61,285 nucleotides of DNA from Segatella copri (GCF_019127135.1 NZ_JAHOEA010000020.1:1-61285); one strand, 5' to 3'. Shown: positions 1-8,242, counted from the first letter of the stretch. The notes: generated by a model not told the origin, from the letters alone. Program-made: numbers and translations.

Positions 1-1638
1 GCAGCAGAGTATCCTGCTCAGACCAACTACCTCTATGTAACCTACGCAGGCGTGATGAGTGACATCAGCTACGAGTACGACCATCGTTCAATCATCGTAC
101 TCGGTTCGGGTGCTTACCGCATCGGTTCTTCCGTAGAGTTCGACTGGTGTGGCGTTCAGGCATTGAACACCATCCGCAAGGAAGGCTGGCGCTCAGTGAT
201 GATCAACTACAACCCAGAGACCGTATCTACCGACTACGATATGTGCGACCGTCTCTACTTCGACGAGTTGACCTTCGAGCGTGTGATGGATATCATCGAG
301 ATGGAGCAGCCTCATGGCGTCATCGTATCTACCGGTGGTCAGATTCCAAACAACCTGGCTATGCACCTGGATGCACAGAACGTGCCAATCCTGGGTACTG
401 CTGCCAAGGACATCGATAACGCTGAGGACCGTGCCAAGTTCTCTCAGATGTTAACCAACAACGGTATCAACCAGCCAGAGTGGAGCGCCCTGACCTCTAT
501 GGAGGACATCGACAACTTCATCGAGCGTGTAGGTTTCCCAGTATTGGTTCGTCCTAGCTACGTGCTTTCTGGTGCTGCGATGAACGTATGTTCTAACGAG
601 GAAGAGCTGAAGCGATTCCTGCAGTTGGCAGCCAACGTAAGTGAGGATCACCCAGTGGTAGTTAGTAAGTTTATTGAACATGCCAAAGAGATTGAGATGG
701 ATGCAGTGGCAAAGAATGGTGAGGTGATTGCCTATGCCATTTCCGAGCACATCGAGTTTGCCGGTGTTCACTCTGGCGATGCAACCATCCAGTTCCCTCC
801 TCAGAAGTTGTATGTTGAGACAGTTCGTCGTGTGAAGCGAGTAGGTCGTCAGATTGCGAAGGAGTTGCACATCAATGGTCCGTTCAACATCCAGTTCATG
901 GCTCGTGACAATGATATTCTCGTTATCGAGTGTAACTTGCGTGCCAGCCGTTCATTCCCATTCGTGAGCAAGGTATTGAAGATCAACCTCATCGAGTTGG
1001 CTACCCGCGTAATGCTCGGTTTGCCAGTAGAGAAGCCACACAAGAACCTCTTTGATCTCGACTATGTAGGTATCAAAGCATCTCAGTTCAGCTTCAACCG
1101 TCTGCAGAAGGCAGACCCAGTATTGGGTGTGGATATGAGCAGTACGGGTGAGGTAGGTTGCTTGGGCGACGATACATCTACCGCACTTCTGAAGAGTATG
1201 CTTTCTGTGGGTCATCGCATTCCAGCCAAGAACATCCTGCTTTCTACAGGTTCTGCCAAGCAGAAGGTAGATTTGCTCGATGCTGCCCAGATGCTGGTTA
1301 AGCATGGTTACAAGCTGTATGCAACTGGTGGTAGTAGCAAGTTCCTCACCGAGAACGGCATTGAGAACACCCGTGTGCTTTGGCCATCAGAGGAGGCAGA
1401 AGGCGGTGCGCCTAAGGCTTTGGAGATGCTCCACAACCATGAGATTGATATGGTAGTGAATATCCCGAAGAACTTGACTAGCAGCGAGTTGAGCAATGGT
1501 TACAAGATTCGTCGTGCTGCCATCGACCTGAACGTGCCATTGATTACCAATAGCCGTCTGGCGAGTGCTTTCATCTATGCATTCTGCACCACCAAGTTGG
1601 AGGATATCGACATCAAGGCTTGGGGAGAGTATAAATAG
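1..1638 (+). CDS. carB: Carbamoyl-phosphate synthase large subunit, C-terminal half (5' end outside window)
   Basis: CarB makes carbamoyl phosphate from bicarbonate, ammonia (delivered by CarA) and two ATP for arginine and pyrimidine synthesis in the cytoplasm. The reading frame is open from base 1, so this is the last 545 residues of a protein that is usually about 1,070. Visible residues cover the second ATP-grasp (carbamoyl-phosphate) half, with NPETVSTDYD, RPSYVLSG, EHIEFAGVHSGD and ECNLRASRSFPFVSK. After about residue 405 comes the MGS-type allosteric domain, with YKLYATGG and VVNIPKN. The end is intact (KAWGEYK, stop TAG). The GTG at 52 is internal and not a start. The first 1,137 bases recur at 6977-8113 as a truncated copy. 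Identification is secure from family knowledge. Confidence 0.97.
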   Translation, partial: AAEYPAQTNYLYVTYAGVMSDISYEYDHRSIIVLGSGAYRIGSSVEFDWCGVQALNTIRKEGWRSVMINYNPETVSTDYDMCDRLYFDELTFERVMDIIEMEQPHGVIVSTGGQIPNNLAMHLDAQNVPILGTAAKDIDNAEDRAKFSQMLTNNGINQPEWSALTSMEDIDNFIERVGFPVLVRPSYVLSGAAMNVCSNEEELKRFLQLAANVSEDHPVVVSKFIEHAKEIEMDAVAKNGEVIAYAISEHIEFAGVHSGDATIQFPPQKLYVETVRRVKRVGRQIAKELHINGPFNIQFMARDNDILVIECNLRASRSFPFVSKVLKINLIELATRVMLGLPVEKPHKNLFDLDYVGIKASQFSFNRLQKADPVLGVDMSSTGEVGCLGDDTSTALLKSMLSVGHRIPAKNILLSTGSAKQKVDLLDAAQMLVKHGYKLYATGGSSKFLTENGIENTRVLWPSEEAEGGAPKALEMLHNHEIDMVVNIPKNLTSSELSNGYKIRRAAIDLNVPLITNSRLASAFIYAFCTTKLEDIDIKAWGEYK

Positions 1639-1671
1639 TTGATAGTTAATAGTTAAGAATTGACAGTTAAG
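1636..1671 (+). repeat. Short AT-rich dispersed repeat directly after the carB stop
   Basis: A TTGATAGTTAATAGTT-type low-complexity element starts at the stop codon. Related copies occur at 36508-36553 (reverse orientation), 46421-46452 and 57800-57838, each touching a gene end. Function unknown. Confidence 0.6.
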
Positions 1672-1696
1672 TCATTCTTGATGATTCCCAATAGAA

Positions 1697-1736
1697 AAAT
1701 CCCTGCTGTAGGAAAGGCTTCCTATGGCAGGGATTT
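1697..1736. terminator. Bidirectional hairpin terminator between carB and the antitoxin gene
   Basis: AAATCCCTGC (1697-1706) pairs with GCAGGGATTT (1727-1736), with further pairing of TAGGA and TCCTA inside. It lies between convergent carB and the XRE gene and is flanked by A-rich and T-rich sequence suited to both strands. Confidence 0.75.
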
Positions 1737-1752
1737 ATTATTATTTGTATGA

Positions 1753-2091
1753 CTATTTTTTGCACATATCCTCAGCTACCATCATAGCAACATTTTGCGT
1801 ATTTGGAAGTTTGTATGGACGATGGCTCTGTGTTGTGGTAATGATGTCATCACCAAGAACCGTCGCCATCTTTGCAATTGTAGCTAATGTGAGATTGTGT
1901 GTTCCACTCAGCCAACGACTTACTTCTGTTTCAGTCTTGCCAAGAGCCTTTGCGAAATCACGCTGTTTCATATTTCGTTCCTGTAATAGTTCAAAGACTC
2001 TGTTGGAAATAGCAACGCATAAGTCGACTTGTTTGTTTGTGTCCGCAGGAGTTGACTTGCGGATTTCATCCATCAGTTTATTTGTTTTCAT
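1753..2091 (-). CDS. XRE-family helix-turn-helix antitoxin
   Basis: This 112-residue protein has a Cro/C1-type helix-turn-helix at about residues 40-80 (QRDFAKALGKTETEVSRWLSG). It is the likely antitoxin and autorepressor of the toxin gene just upstream on the same strand. The two frames overlap by four bases (2088-2091), which indicates translational coupling. Toxin-first order is the HigBA arrangement. The module points toward the carB terminator, is much more AT-rich than carB, and sits at the left edge of the inserted region. The HTH call is firm. The antitoxin role follows from gene order and partner type. Confidence 0.8.
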   Translation of the reverse strand: MKTNKLMDEIRKSTPADTNKQVDLCVAISNRVFELLQERNMKQRDFAKALGKTETEVSRWLSGTHNLTLATIAKMATVLGDDIITTTQSHRPYKLPNTQNVAMMVAEDMCKK

Positions 2092-2591
2092 ATTAAATCC
2101 TCCTTATTATAGTCGATATCTATAGTCAATTCAAGTGGTCCATGTAAATTTGTACCATTGATTGTTATGATTCTTCTATTTTCAAGTTTCTTTATAATAA
2201 TGTCTATCTTTTGTAAGTTTCGTACGGCTCTATGCAGATTTACATCTTCTTGATATGTTTGCGTTTTCTTTATACCACCATTTCCTAAGATTAAAATCTT
2301 ATGGCTGATATTAAGGCAATACAATCTTAAATTAGATGTATCAAGATGAGAGGGTAGTGCCATCACCCTGTCACGTTTGCTTCCTTCATATCTGAAGAAT
2401 CTATCTTCTGCACCATTTTCTTTGATAATATCAATCCTTCTAATGAGGATTTGTACATCTTGGGCATATTGATCCTTATAGGTGAGAAGGAATTTTTCGA
2501 ATTCGGTATATTCCTCACCCTCGAATCTTGGAGAATAAAGGCTGACTTTTTCTCCAGTTTCCAATAGCTCTATTAATAAGTTCTTTTCCAT
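2088..2591 (-). CDS. RelE/HigB-like toxin of a type II toxin-antitoxin pair
   Basis: This 167-residue protein has a RelE/ParE-like core: RFFRYEGSKRDRV at about residues 65-77, then LRLYCLN and KILILGNGGIKKT at about 104-125, followed by a helical tail that continues to residue 155. Members of this superfamily usually act as ribosome-dependent mRNA interferases. Catalytic residues are poorly conserved and cannot be confirmed here. It overlaps the downstream XRE gene by four bases and has its own promoter at 2611-2618. It is longer than a typical RelE (about 90-110 residues). Confidence is moderate for the fold and good for toxin-antitoxin context. Confidence 0.68.
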   Translation of the reverse strand: MEKNLLIELLETGEKVSLYSPRFEGEEYTEFEKFLLTYKDQYAQDVQILIRRIDIIKENGAEDRFFRYEGSKRDRVMALPSHLDTSNLRLYCLNISHKILILGNGGIKKTQTYQEDVNLHRAVRNLQKIDIIIKKLENRRIITINGTNLHGPLELTIDIDYNKEDLI

Positions 2592-2963
2592 ATAACTTAT
2601 ATTTTTGCTGCAAAGATAAACATAAAAGTTGATTTTTGCAAGAATATTATGTTAAACTTTACTTTTATGTTTATCATTTTATGATAGCATGCATAATCCC
2701 ACTTGAAGCTTTTCGATTTGTTAGTTTATAAACTTAGAAGTTTATAATATTGATGCTTAGCTATTTGCCATTTGATAAAACTGCAAAGTAATTATGTCGA
2801 ATTGTGAGTGTAATAATAACAACCAGCCAACAAAATCCATGTAAATTATGCAACGCATACAAAAAGGGTTAAATATATAATGATAATAGGGAAATTATTT
2901 GTTGTATAATAGATTTTTCTGTATCTTTGCACAGAATTTTTAAATAACACAAAAATAAAGGTT
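2592..2963. promoter_or_regulatory. Divergent AT-rich intergenic region carrying promoters for the toxin-antitoxin pair and the nuclease cassette
   Basis: No gene is visible. On the minus strand TATCTTTG (2618-2611) is a Bacteroidota -7 box about 20 bases upstream of the toxin start. On the plus strand TATCTTTG at 2922-2929, with TTTG at 2898-2901, forms a promoter for the gene at 2964. The middle is low-complexity and unassigned. Confidence 0.7.
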
Positions 2964-3563
2964 ATGCAGAAAAAGTGGACAAAAGAAACTGTTTTTGAAG
3001 AAAGCAAGAAATATTCTTCAAGATCTGAGTTCAAAAAAAAGAAATCTGGTGCATTCCGTATTGCGTATATGAACGGATGGTTGGACGAAATGATATGGTT
3101 GGTGCGTCCGACAGCCAAACCTATCAAATGGACTAAAGAGGCGGTTTTCGAAGAGTCAAGAAAGTATTTTATAGTTACGGAATTTATGAATAATGCCGTG
3201 ACTGCATACACTATTGCCAAAAATAATAATTGGCTAACTGAAATGGATTGGTTAGCTCCTAGCAAGCGTAAGCCTTCTGGATATTGGAAGATAAAAGAGA
3301 ATGTAATAAATGAATCTAAAAATTATAAGTCGGTTACAGAATTTCAAAGAAAGAATAGTCGAGCTTTTGATTCGGCAAAACTCAACGGATGGCTTGATGA
3401 AATGGACTGGTTGGCAAAAACAAACAGAAAACCTGTTGGCTATTGGAAAGAGAAAAATAACGTATTTGAGGAATCTAAGAAATACAACAATAGGAGTGAT
3501 TTTTGTGAAGGATGTTATCTTGCTTATATTACAGCTAAAAATAATGGAGGCTTAATGAAATGA
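2964..3563 (+). pseudogene. N-terminal part of a repeat-containing GIY-YIG nuclease gene, split by a 1-base frameshift
   Basis: This is the first 199 residues of a gene that originally ran to 4999. It holds four copies of a roughly 43-48 residue unit: W(T/K)KE.VFEESKKY, a short linker ending in F, A(Y/F)..A, then NGWLDEM.WL. Unit 4 breaks at 3548/3549: where the other units read N-G-W-L-x-E-M, this one reads GGA GGC TTA. One inserted T restores the frame into the next open frame. The stop TGA (3561-3563) overlaps an ATG (3560-3562) as ATGA, so reinitiation could still yield the downstream part. The cause may be a real mutation or a sequencing error. The repeats are probably DNA-binding by analogy with repeats beside phage GIY-YIG enzymes (inference). 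Confidence 0.75.
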
Positions 3564-4999
3564 TATGGTTGAAAAAAACAAGAAATTCTCCAAAAGGGTA
3601 TTGGGAGGATAAAGAGAAAGTTTTTAAGGAAGCCCGAAAATACAAATATAAAAGTGAGTTTCGTCATAAGGCTCCGTCTGCATATAAATCTGCACTATTA
3701 CATCATTGGCTCGGAGAAATGGAATTTGAAACAAAAGTCTCAAAAGGGGATCCACGAGGTCCGATTCATATTATTTATGTATATATAGACGAAGTAAATA
3801 AATATGCTTATGTTGGTGCAACGAATGATATGAAGAGGCGAGATTGGGAACATAAAAATCAGAAAAATGATCCTGTCTATAAGTATTTTTATAGTAAGAG
3901 TTTGAAAATTCCAGCATATAAAATCTTATTAGACGGGCTAACAATAGTCGAGAGACAAAGAGAAGAACGTGTTCAATCTTTATATTATCGTGATGTTTTG
4001 CATTACACATTGATTAATAATATCAATCTGACAGGTGAAAATGTTGGCTCTGTTGGAAGTTTAATAAAGAAATGGACAAAGAAAGCAGTATTGCGTGAAG
4101 CTGAAAAATATAAAACTCCAACAGAATTTTTTACAAAATCTGCTGGAGCGTATGATGCAGCTCTAAAATATAAGATGATGAACAATGAAACATTTCCATG
4201 GTTTTACAGTAAACGTATGCCTCCACGATGGTGGAGTGTAAAAGAACATGTGTTTGAAGAGTCAAAGAACTATAAATCATGGAATGAATTCTTTTTGAAG
4301 TCACCAGCAGCTCATTTTTCTGCAAGAAAGCATAAATGGGAAGATGAAATGACATGGTTGCTCCGTGACCAAGTTCCACAAGGTTATTGGCAAAATGAAG
4401 AAAATGTAATAGAAGAGTCTAAAAAGTATTCAACGAGAACAGACTTTTTCAAAGGTTGCCATGCTGCTTATGACTATGCAGCCAAAAATAATCTATGGGA
4501 GAAAATGCCTTGGATAAAAACTAAGGTGAAAGAACATGGTTATTGGACAAAAGAACGTGTATTCGAAGAAGGTGGCAAATATTCAACCAAAATGGAGTTT
4601 AAAAGAGGTGCACCAACTGCTTATTCTTTAGCGACAAAAAACAATTGGATAAACGAAATGGAGTGGGCTGCTTCTGATGCCAAGCCACAGGGATTTTGGC
4701 AAAACAAGCAGAATGTAATAGCTGAATCACATAAATATTCTTCACGAAGTGAATTTAGATGGGGTACTCCGAGTGCTTATAGGTCAGCTATAGATAATGG
4801 CTGGATAGATGAAATGAAATGGCTGAAGCGTCCGCAAAATTATAACCTCAAGTGGACTCGTGAGAATGTATTCATAGAATCCCATAAATATGACTCTCGT
4901 GGTGCCTTTAAAAAAGGATGTCCATCTGCATACCGAGTGGCAAACGTAAATGGCTGGATGGTAGAAATGATATGGTTGAATATAAAGAACAAAAAATAA
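3560..4999 (+). CDS. GIY-YIG nuclease domain embedded in W..VFEESKKY repeats (C-terminal part of split gene)
   Basis: This 479-residue frame continues the gene that starts at 2964; joined, they would give about 678 residues. Residues 1-60 hold the end of repeat 4 and repeat 5. A GIY-YIG endonuclease domain follows at about 70-165, with IYVYI standing for GIY, AYVGAT for YIG, the arginine/glutamate block MKRRDWEH, and the acidic stretch VERQREER. Repeats 6-11 occupy about 169-479. Eleven repeats thus flank one catalytic domain, five before and six after. GIY-YIG domains cut DNA in homing, repair and restriction enzymes. Which of these applies is unknown. The next gene starts seven bases after the stop, so they form an operon. 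Base composition is far more AT-rich than the surrounding core genes. Confidence 0.8.
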   Translation: MIWLKKTRNSPKGYWEDKEKVFKEARKYKYKSEFRHKAPSAYKSALLHHWLGEMEFETKVSKGDPRGPIHIIYVYIDEVNKYAYVGATNDMKRRDWEHKNQKNDPVYKYFYSKSLKIPAYKILLDGLTIVERQREERVQSLYYRDVLHYTLINNINLTGENVGSVGSLIKKWTKKAVLREAEKYKTPTEFFTKSAGAYDAALKYKMMNNETFPWFYSKRMPPRWWSVKEHVFEESKNYKSWNEFFLKSPAAHFSARKHKWEDEMTWLLRDQVPQGYWQNEENVIEESKKYSTRTDFFKGCHAAYDYAAKNNLWEKMPWIKTKVKEHGYWTKERVFEEGGKYSTKMEFKRGAPTAYSLATKNNWINEMEWAASDAKPQGFWQNKQNVIAESHKYSSRSEFRWGTPSAYRSAIDNGWIDEMKWLKRPQNYNLKWTRENVFIESHKYDSRGAFKKGCPSAYRVANVNGWMVEMIWLNIKNKK

Positions 5000-5006
5000 G
5001 ATAGAT

Positions 5007-6197
5007 ATGAATGATATAAATTTTGATATAACAAAACATTGGCTTCCTGTTGGTGAAAAACAGGGAAGTATAGAGAAAGACACCTTAAGAATAAAGGTGT
5101 CTGGCATAAATTTTCACACAAAACCTGAAGCAAACTTTTGGGGAGTTTTTACAGGATGCATCAAAACTGAACCAAACAATCCATATGATACTAATGCTAT
5201 TGGTTTCTATAAGACTGATGGGCAACTTTTGGGATTTGTTCAAAAAGAGTTGCAAGATTACGTTAATAAGTTTAGCAAAGGAAAAGAGTTGGACTGTGTA
5301 ATTGCAATTACACCATTCATTTCTAAGGATGGTAAGGTTCGTAATCAGGCTTATGCAACAATCCTTAAATTTTTTGAGGATGATGTAGAATATGCAACAG
5401 AAATGATTAATAGAATCACTGAAGATGTTGGCAATGACGCTTTTATTGAAATTACTCATTTTGAAAAAGAGTTGCCAACACTCAATGTGTCACAGCCAAA
5501 AGTTGATGATAAAGATAATAATAATGAAAATAAAGATAGTAATGTCATATTCAGATATGATGAATTTTACAAATTTTCACAAAGCGATAAAACAGGAAAG
5601 AAAACTTATGATACACTCACAGTAAGAATAGAGAATGCTGATTGGTACTTTGATAGAAAGAAGTGGCAAGCAGGAGTATTCAGTGGATATGTGGATGTAG
5701 TGCATTTGGAAAGCCTTAATCAATATGGCATTTATCGAGAAGACAATACCCTTGTTGGTTGTCCTAATAGTTTTGACTTTGATGATGAAATCAAGGAATT
5801 CGCAGAAGGACAGCGTGTATATTGTATATTTTTGCTTGTTCCGCATATTGACAGCAAGACTTCTTGTATTGATATTAAAGGGAAGGCTGTTTTGATTAAG
5901 TTCTTTGAAGGGGAAAAGGACTATGCCCGTAAATTATTTGAAGATACTAGAACTCGACTTGCCCAAGATGCTATTTCTGATTACAAGAAATTCGTGGAAA
6001 AGAAAGAAGAGTTAGAACTTTGTGATATTAAGGTAATGTTAAGTTGGTCATTTGATACTCGCCGATATACCTTTGGAGATGATGCTACAACCTATCTTGA
6101 TGACAAAGGGAAGCCCCAAAAGCCCAAAAGTGGGTGTGTAACTCTTGTAGCAATGCTTGTCTTGGGCTGTCTCTATGTTGTTTATTATACTTGGTGA
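5007..6197 (+). CDS. Tandem HIRAN-like domain protein with C-terminal membrane anchor
   Basis: The protein has 396 residues. Residues 25-125 resemble a HIRAN domain (DTLRIKVSG, the hallmark EPNNPYDTNAI, GQLLGFV); HIRAN modules in Rad5/HLTF-type proteins bind DNA ends or damaged DNA. Residues 190-310 look like a second, eroded copy: DTLTVRIEN aligns with DTLRIKVSG, NTLVGCP with GQLLGFV, and AVLIKFFEGEKDYA with ATILKFFEDDVEYA. The EPNNPYD signature is lost in copy 2. An acidic Asn-rich linker separates the copies. The last 20 residues (CVTLVAMLVLGCLYVVYYTW) form one hydrophobic helix, which suggests a tail-anchored protein facing the cytoplasm. It sits seven bases after the nuclease gene. The domain call is by eye and the function unknown. 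Confidence 0.65.
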   Translation: MNDINFDITKHWLPVGEKQGSIEKDTLRIKVSGINFHTKPEANFWGVFTGCIKTEPNNPYDTNAIGFYKTDGQLLGFVQKELQDYVNKFSKGKELDCVIAITPFISKDGKVRNQAYATILKFFEDDVEYATEMINRITEDVGNDAFIEITHFEKELPTLNVSQPKVDDKDNNNENKDSNVIFRYDEFYKFSQSDKTGKKTYDTLTVRIENADWYFDRKKWQAGVFSGYVDVVHLESLNQYGIYREDNTLVGCPNSFDFDDEIKEFAEGQRVYCIFLLVPHIDSKTSCIDIKGKAVLIKFFEGEKDYARKLFEDTRTRLAQDAISDYKKFVEKKEELELCDIKVMLSWSFDTRRYTFGDDATTYLDDKGKPQKPKSGCVTLVAMLVLGCLYVVYYTW

Positions 6198-6258
6198 CAG
6201 TTATTGATTAATTTGTAATGTTGAAGTAGCAAGAGTTATTGTAAAAATATAATTCAAT

Positions 6259-6981
6259 ATGGAAGAAAATAGAATAAATGAAATTGGCAAGATGAGTCTG
6301 CCTGACAAGGTTTGTAATATATTAAAGGCTATTGGCAGCTGTTGTCCATTTACAGCCCCAATAGTAAGTCTGTTATCTGATTTTCAAAATCACAAGCAGA
6401 ATCTATTGATAGAAGATGTGCTAAAAAAAGCATTTGCAATGATAGATGAACTTGATAATAGAGTTCGGAACATGGAATATATAAATAGTCAAGAATTTAT
6501 CTGTGACTTGTTACGAACTGTAGATTATTCAAAAGATGAAATCGATGAAAATAAAAGAATTATGTATGCTAAATATTTAACAGCATGTTGCCACATTGAT
6601 AATGCTGAGAATAGATGCAAGCGTATGTTCTTAGAATTAATGGAAAAAATTGATGGATTAGATTTCTATATTTTAAAGTCTTTAAAAAACACTTTTGATG
6701 GTAAAAATGCCATTGAAAGGATTTATAGTAAGTACAACGATGAATATAATAGCGATGTTTCGAAGAAAGAGGTTATGAACCACTTCTACTATCTGACTTC
6801 GCTTGGTTTAATAGAGATGTCAGACCAAGAAGAAGTTGAAGCTTTTTTGCAAAAATACAAAGAATGTCTATCTAGCAGTACGTTTAGAAAGGCTCATTTA
6901 TATCAAAGAACAACTTTGGGTGATGATTTATACCATTTTATAAGTAAAATCGACATGTCTTCTTGTAGTAAAGCAGATTGA
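6259..6981 (+). CDS. Unknown helical protein, third gene of the nuclease/HIRAN cassette
   Basis: I do not recognise this 240-residue protein. It appears mostly alpha-helical. A short hydrophobic stretch (about residues 22-42, with CCPFTAPIVSLLSDF) is followed by long amphipathic helices and a C-terminal part (about 165-235, KEVMNHFYYLTSLGLIEMS) that reads like a winged helix. It lies 61 bases after the HIRAN gene in the same orientation and is probably cotranscribed. The stop TGA at 6979-6981 lies in sequence that is in-frame carB in another phase (I-D-T-L-A-A-E from 6977), so the native C-terminus may have been cut by the junction. Composition is AT-rich like its neighbours. Confidence 0.6.
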   Translation: MEENRINEIGKMSLPDKVCNILKAIGSCCPFTAPIVSLLSDFQNHKQNLLIEDVLKKAFAMIDELDNRVRNMEYINSQEFICDLLRTVDYSKDEIDENKRIMYAKYLTACCHIDNAENRCKRMFLELMEKIDGLDFYILKSLKNTFDGKNAIERIYSKYNDEYNSDVSKKEVMNHFYYLTSLGLIEMSDQEEVEAFLQKYKECLSSSTFRKAHLYQRTTLGDDLYHFISKIDMSSCSKAD

Positions 6982-8144
6982 TACCCTTGCAGCAGAGTAT
7001 CCTGCTCAGACCAACTACCTCTATGTAACCTACGCAGGCGTGAAGAGCGACATCACCTTCGAGAACGACCATCGTTCAATCATCGTACTCGGTTCGGGTG
7101 CTTACCGCATCGGTTCTTCCGTAGAGTTCGACTGGTGTGGCGTTCAGGCATTGAACACCATCCGCAAGGAAGGCTGGCGCTCAGTGATGATCAACTACAA
7201 CCCAGAGACCGTATCTACCGACTACGATATGTGCGACCGTCTCTACTTCGACGAGTTGACCTTCGAGCGTGTGATGGATATCATCGAGATGGAGCAGCCT
7301 CATGGCGTCATCGTATCTACCGGTGGTCAGATTCCAAACAACCTGGCTATGCACCTGGATGCACAGAACGTGCCAATCCTGGGTACTGCTGCCAAGGACA
7401 TCGATAACGCTGAGGACCGTGCCAAGTTCTCTCAGATGTTAACCAACAACGGTATCAACCAGCCAGAGTGGAGCGCCCTGACCTCTATGGAGGACATCGA
7501 CAACTTCATCGAGCGTGTAGGTTTCCCAGTATTGGTTCGTCCTAGCTACGTGCTTTCTGGTGCTGCGATGAACGTATGTTCTAACGAGGAAGAGCTGAAG
7601 CGATTCCTGCAGTTGGCAGCCAACGTGAGTGAGGATCACCCAGTGGTAGTTAGTAAGTTTATCGAACATGCCAAAGAGATTGAGATGGATGCTGTAGCAA
7701 AGAATGGTGAGGTGATTGCCTATGCCATTTCCGAGCACATCGAGTTTGCCGGTGTTCACTCAGGCGATGCAACCATCCAGTTCCCTCCTCAGAAGTTGTA
7801 TGTTGAGACAGTTCGTCGTGTGAAGCGAGTAGGTCGTCAGATTGCCAAGGAGTTGCACATCAACGGTCCGTTCAACATCCAGTTCATGGCTCGTGACAAT
7901 GATATTCTCGTTATCGAGTGTAACTTGCGTGCCAGCCGTTCGTTCCCATTCGTGAGCAAGGTATTGAAGATCAACCTCATCGAGTTGGCTACCCGTGTGA
8001 TGCTCGGTTTGCCGGTAGAGAAGCCACACAAGAACCTCTTCGATCTCGACTATGTAGGTATCAAGGCATCTCAGTTCAGCTTCAAGGCGGATCCTGTATT
8101 GGGTGTGGACATGATATCCTTTGTTTTAAATTGTTATTTTGGGA

Positions 8145-8204
8145 CAAAGGCAATAAAAATAATGAGAAACGAGATGATTCTTATGATTTTTAACACAGAT
8201 AATC
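8145..8204 (-). repeat. 60-bp dispersed element with promoter-like end, copy 1
   Basis: This segment matches 13699-13758 closely: CAAAGGCAATAAAAATAATG here, CAAAGATAATAAAAATAATG there, then a variable 12 bases, then a near-identical half ending in ACACA(G/A)ATAATC. In the other copy the CAAAGATA end is the -7 box (TATCTTTG) of the peroxiredoxin gene. Here it lies just past the carB breakpoint, and its box is TGCCTTTG with no gene to serve. Confidence 0.65.
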
Positions 8205-8205
8205 A
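8184..8205 (+). repeat. Left direct repeat bracketing the HigBA module
   Basis: A 22-base segment (TGATTTTTAACACAGATAAT then CA) recurs at 9092-9113 with one mismatch. Together they enclose the toxin-antitoxin module and could be a recombination footprint. Confidence 0.55.
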
Positions 8206-8242
8206 CAATTATAGTTGTTAAGCAAAAGTTTCCTTCACAAAA

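Larger units (their letters stand above)
6977..8221 (+). pseudogene. carB: Truncated duplicate of the carB 3' segment
   Basis: Bases 6977-8113 repeat bases 1-1137 of the window (offset 6,988), beginning in frame at I-D-T-L-A-A-E. The copy is identical to the first over a run of about 570 bases, then differs at scattered, mostly silent positions. It lacks 12 bases in frame (N-R-L-Q, near 8086), diverges more at the very end, and stops matching at 8113. The frame then runs through unrelated sequence (ISFVLNCYFG) to a stop at 8221. It has no start codon context or promoter of its own and lacks the MGS domain, so it should not make functional CarB. A GTG at 7040 could start a 393-residue product, but that is unlikely. 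Confidence 0.93.

Noticed and set aside
147..419. A 90-codon frame inside carB, repeated exactly at 7135-7407
   Set aside because: It is a shifted-frame shadow of carB; the exact repeat only reflects the carB duplication.
3546..3563. Programmed ribosomal frameshift in the nuclease gene
   Set aside because: No slippery heptamer or following stem-loop was seen, and a simple lost T inside a repeat explains the break.
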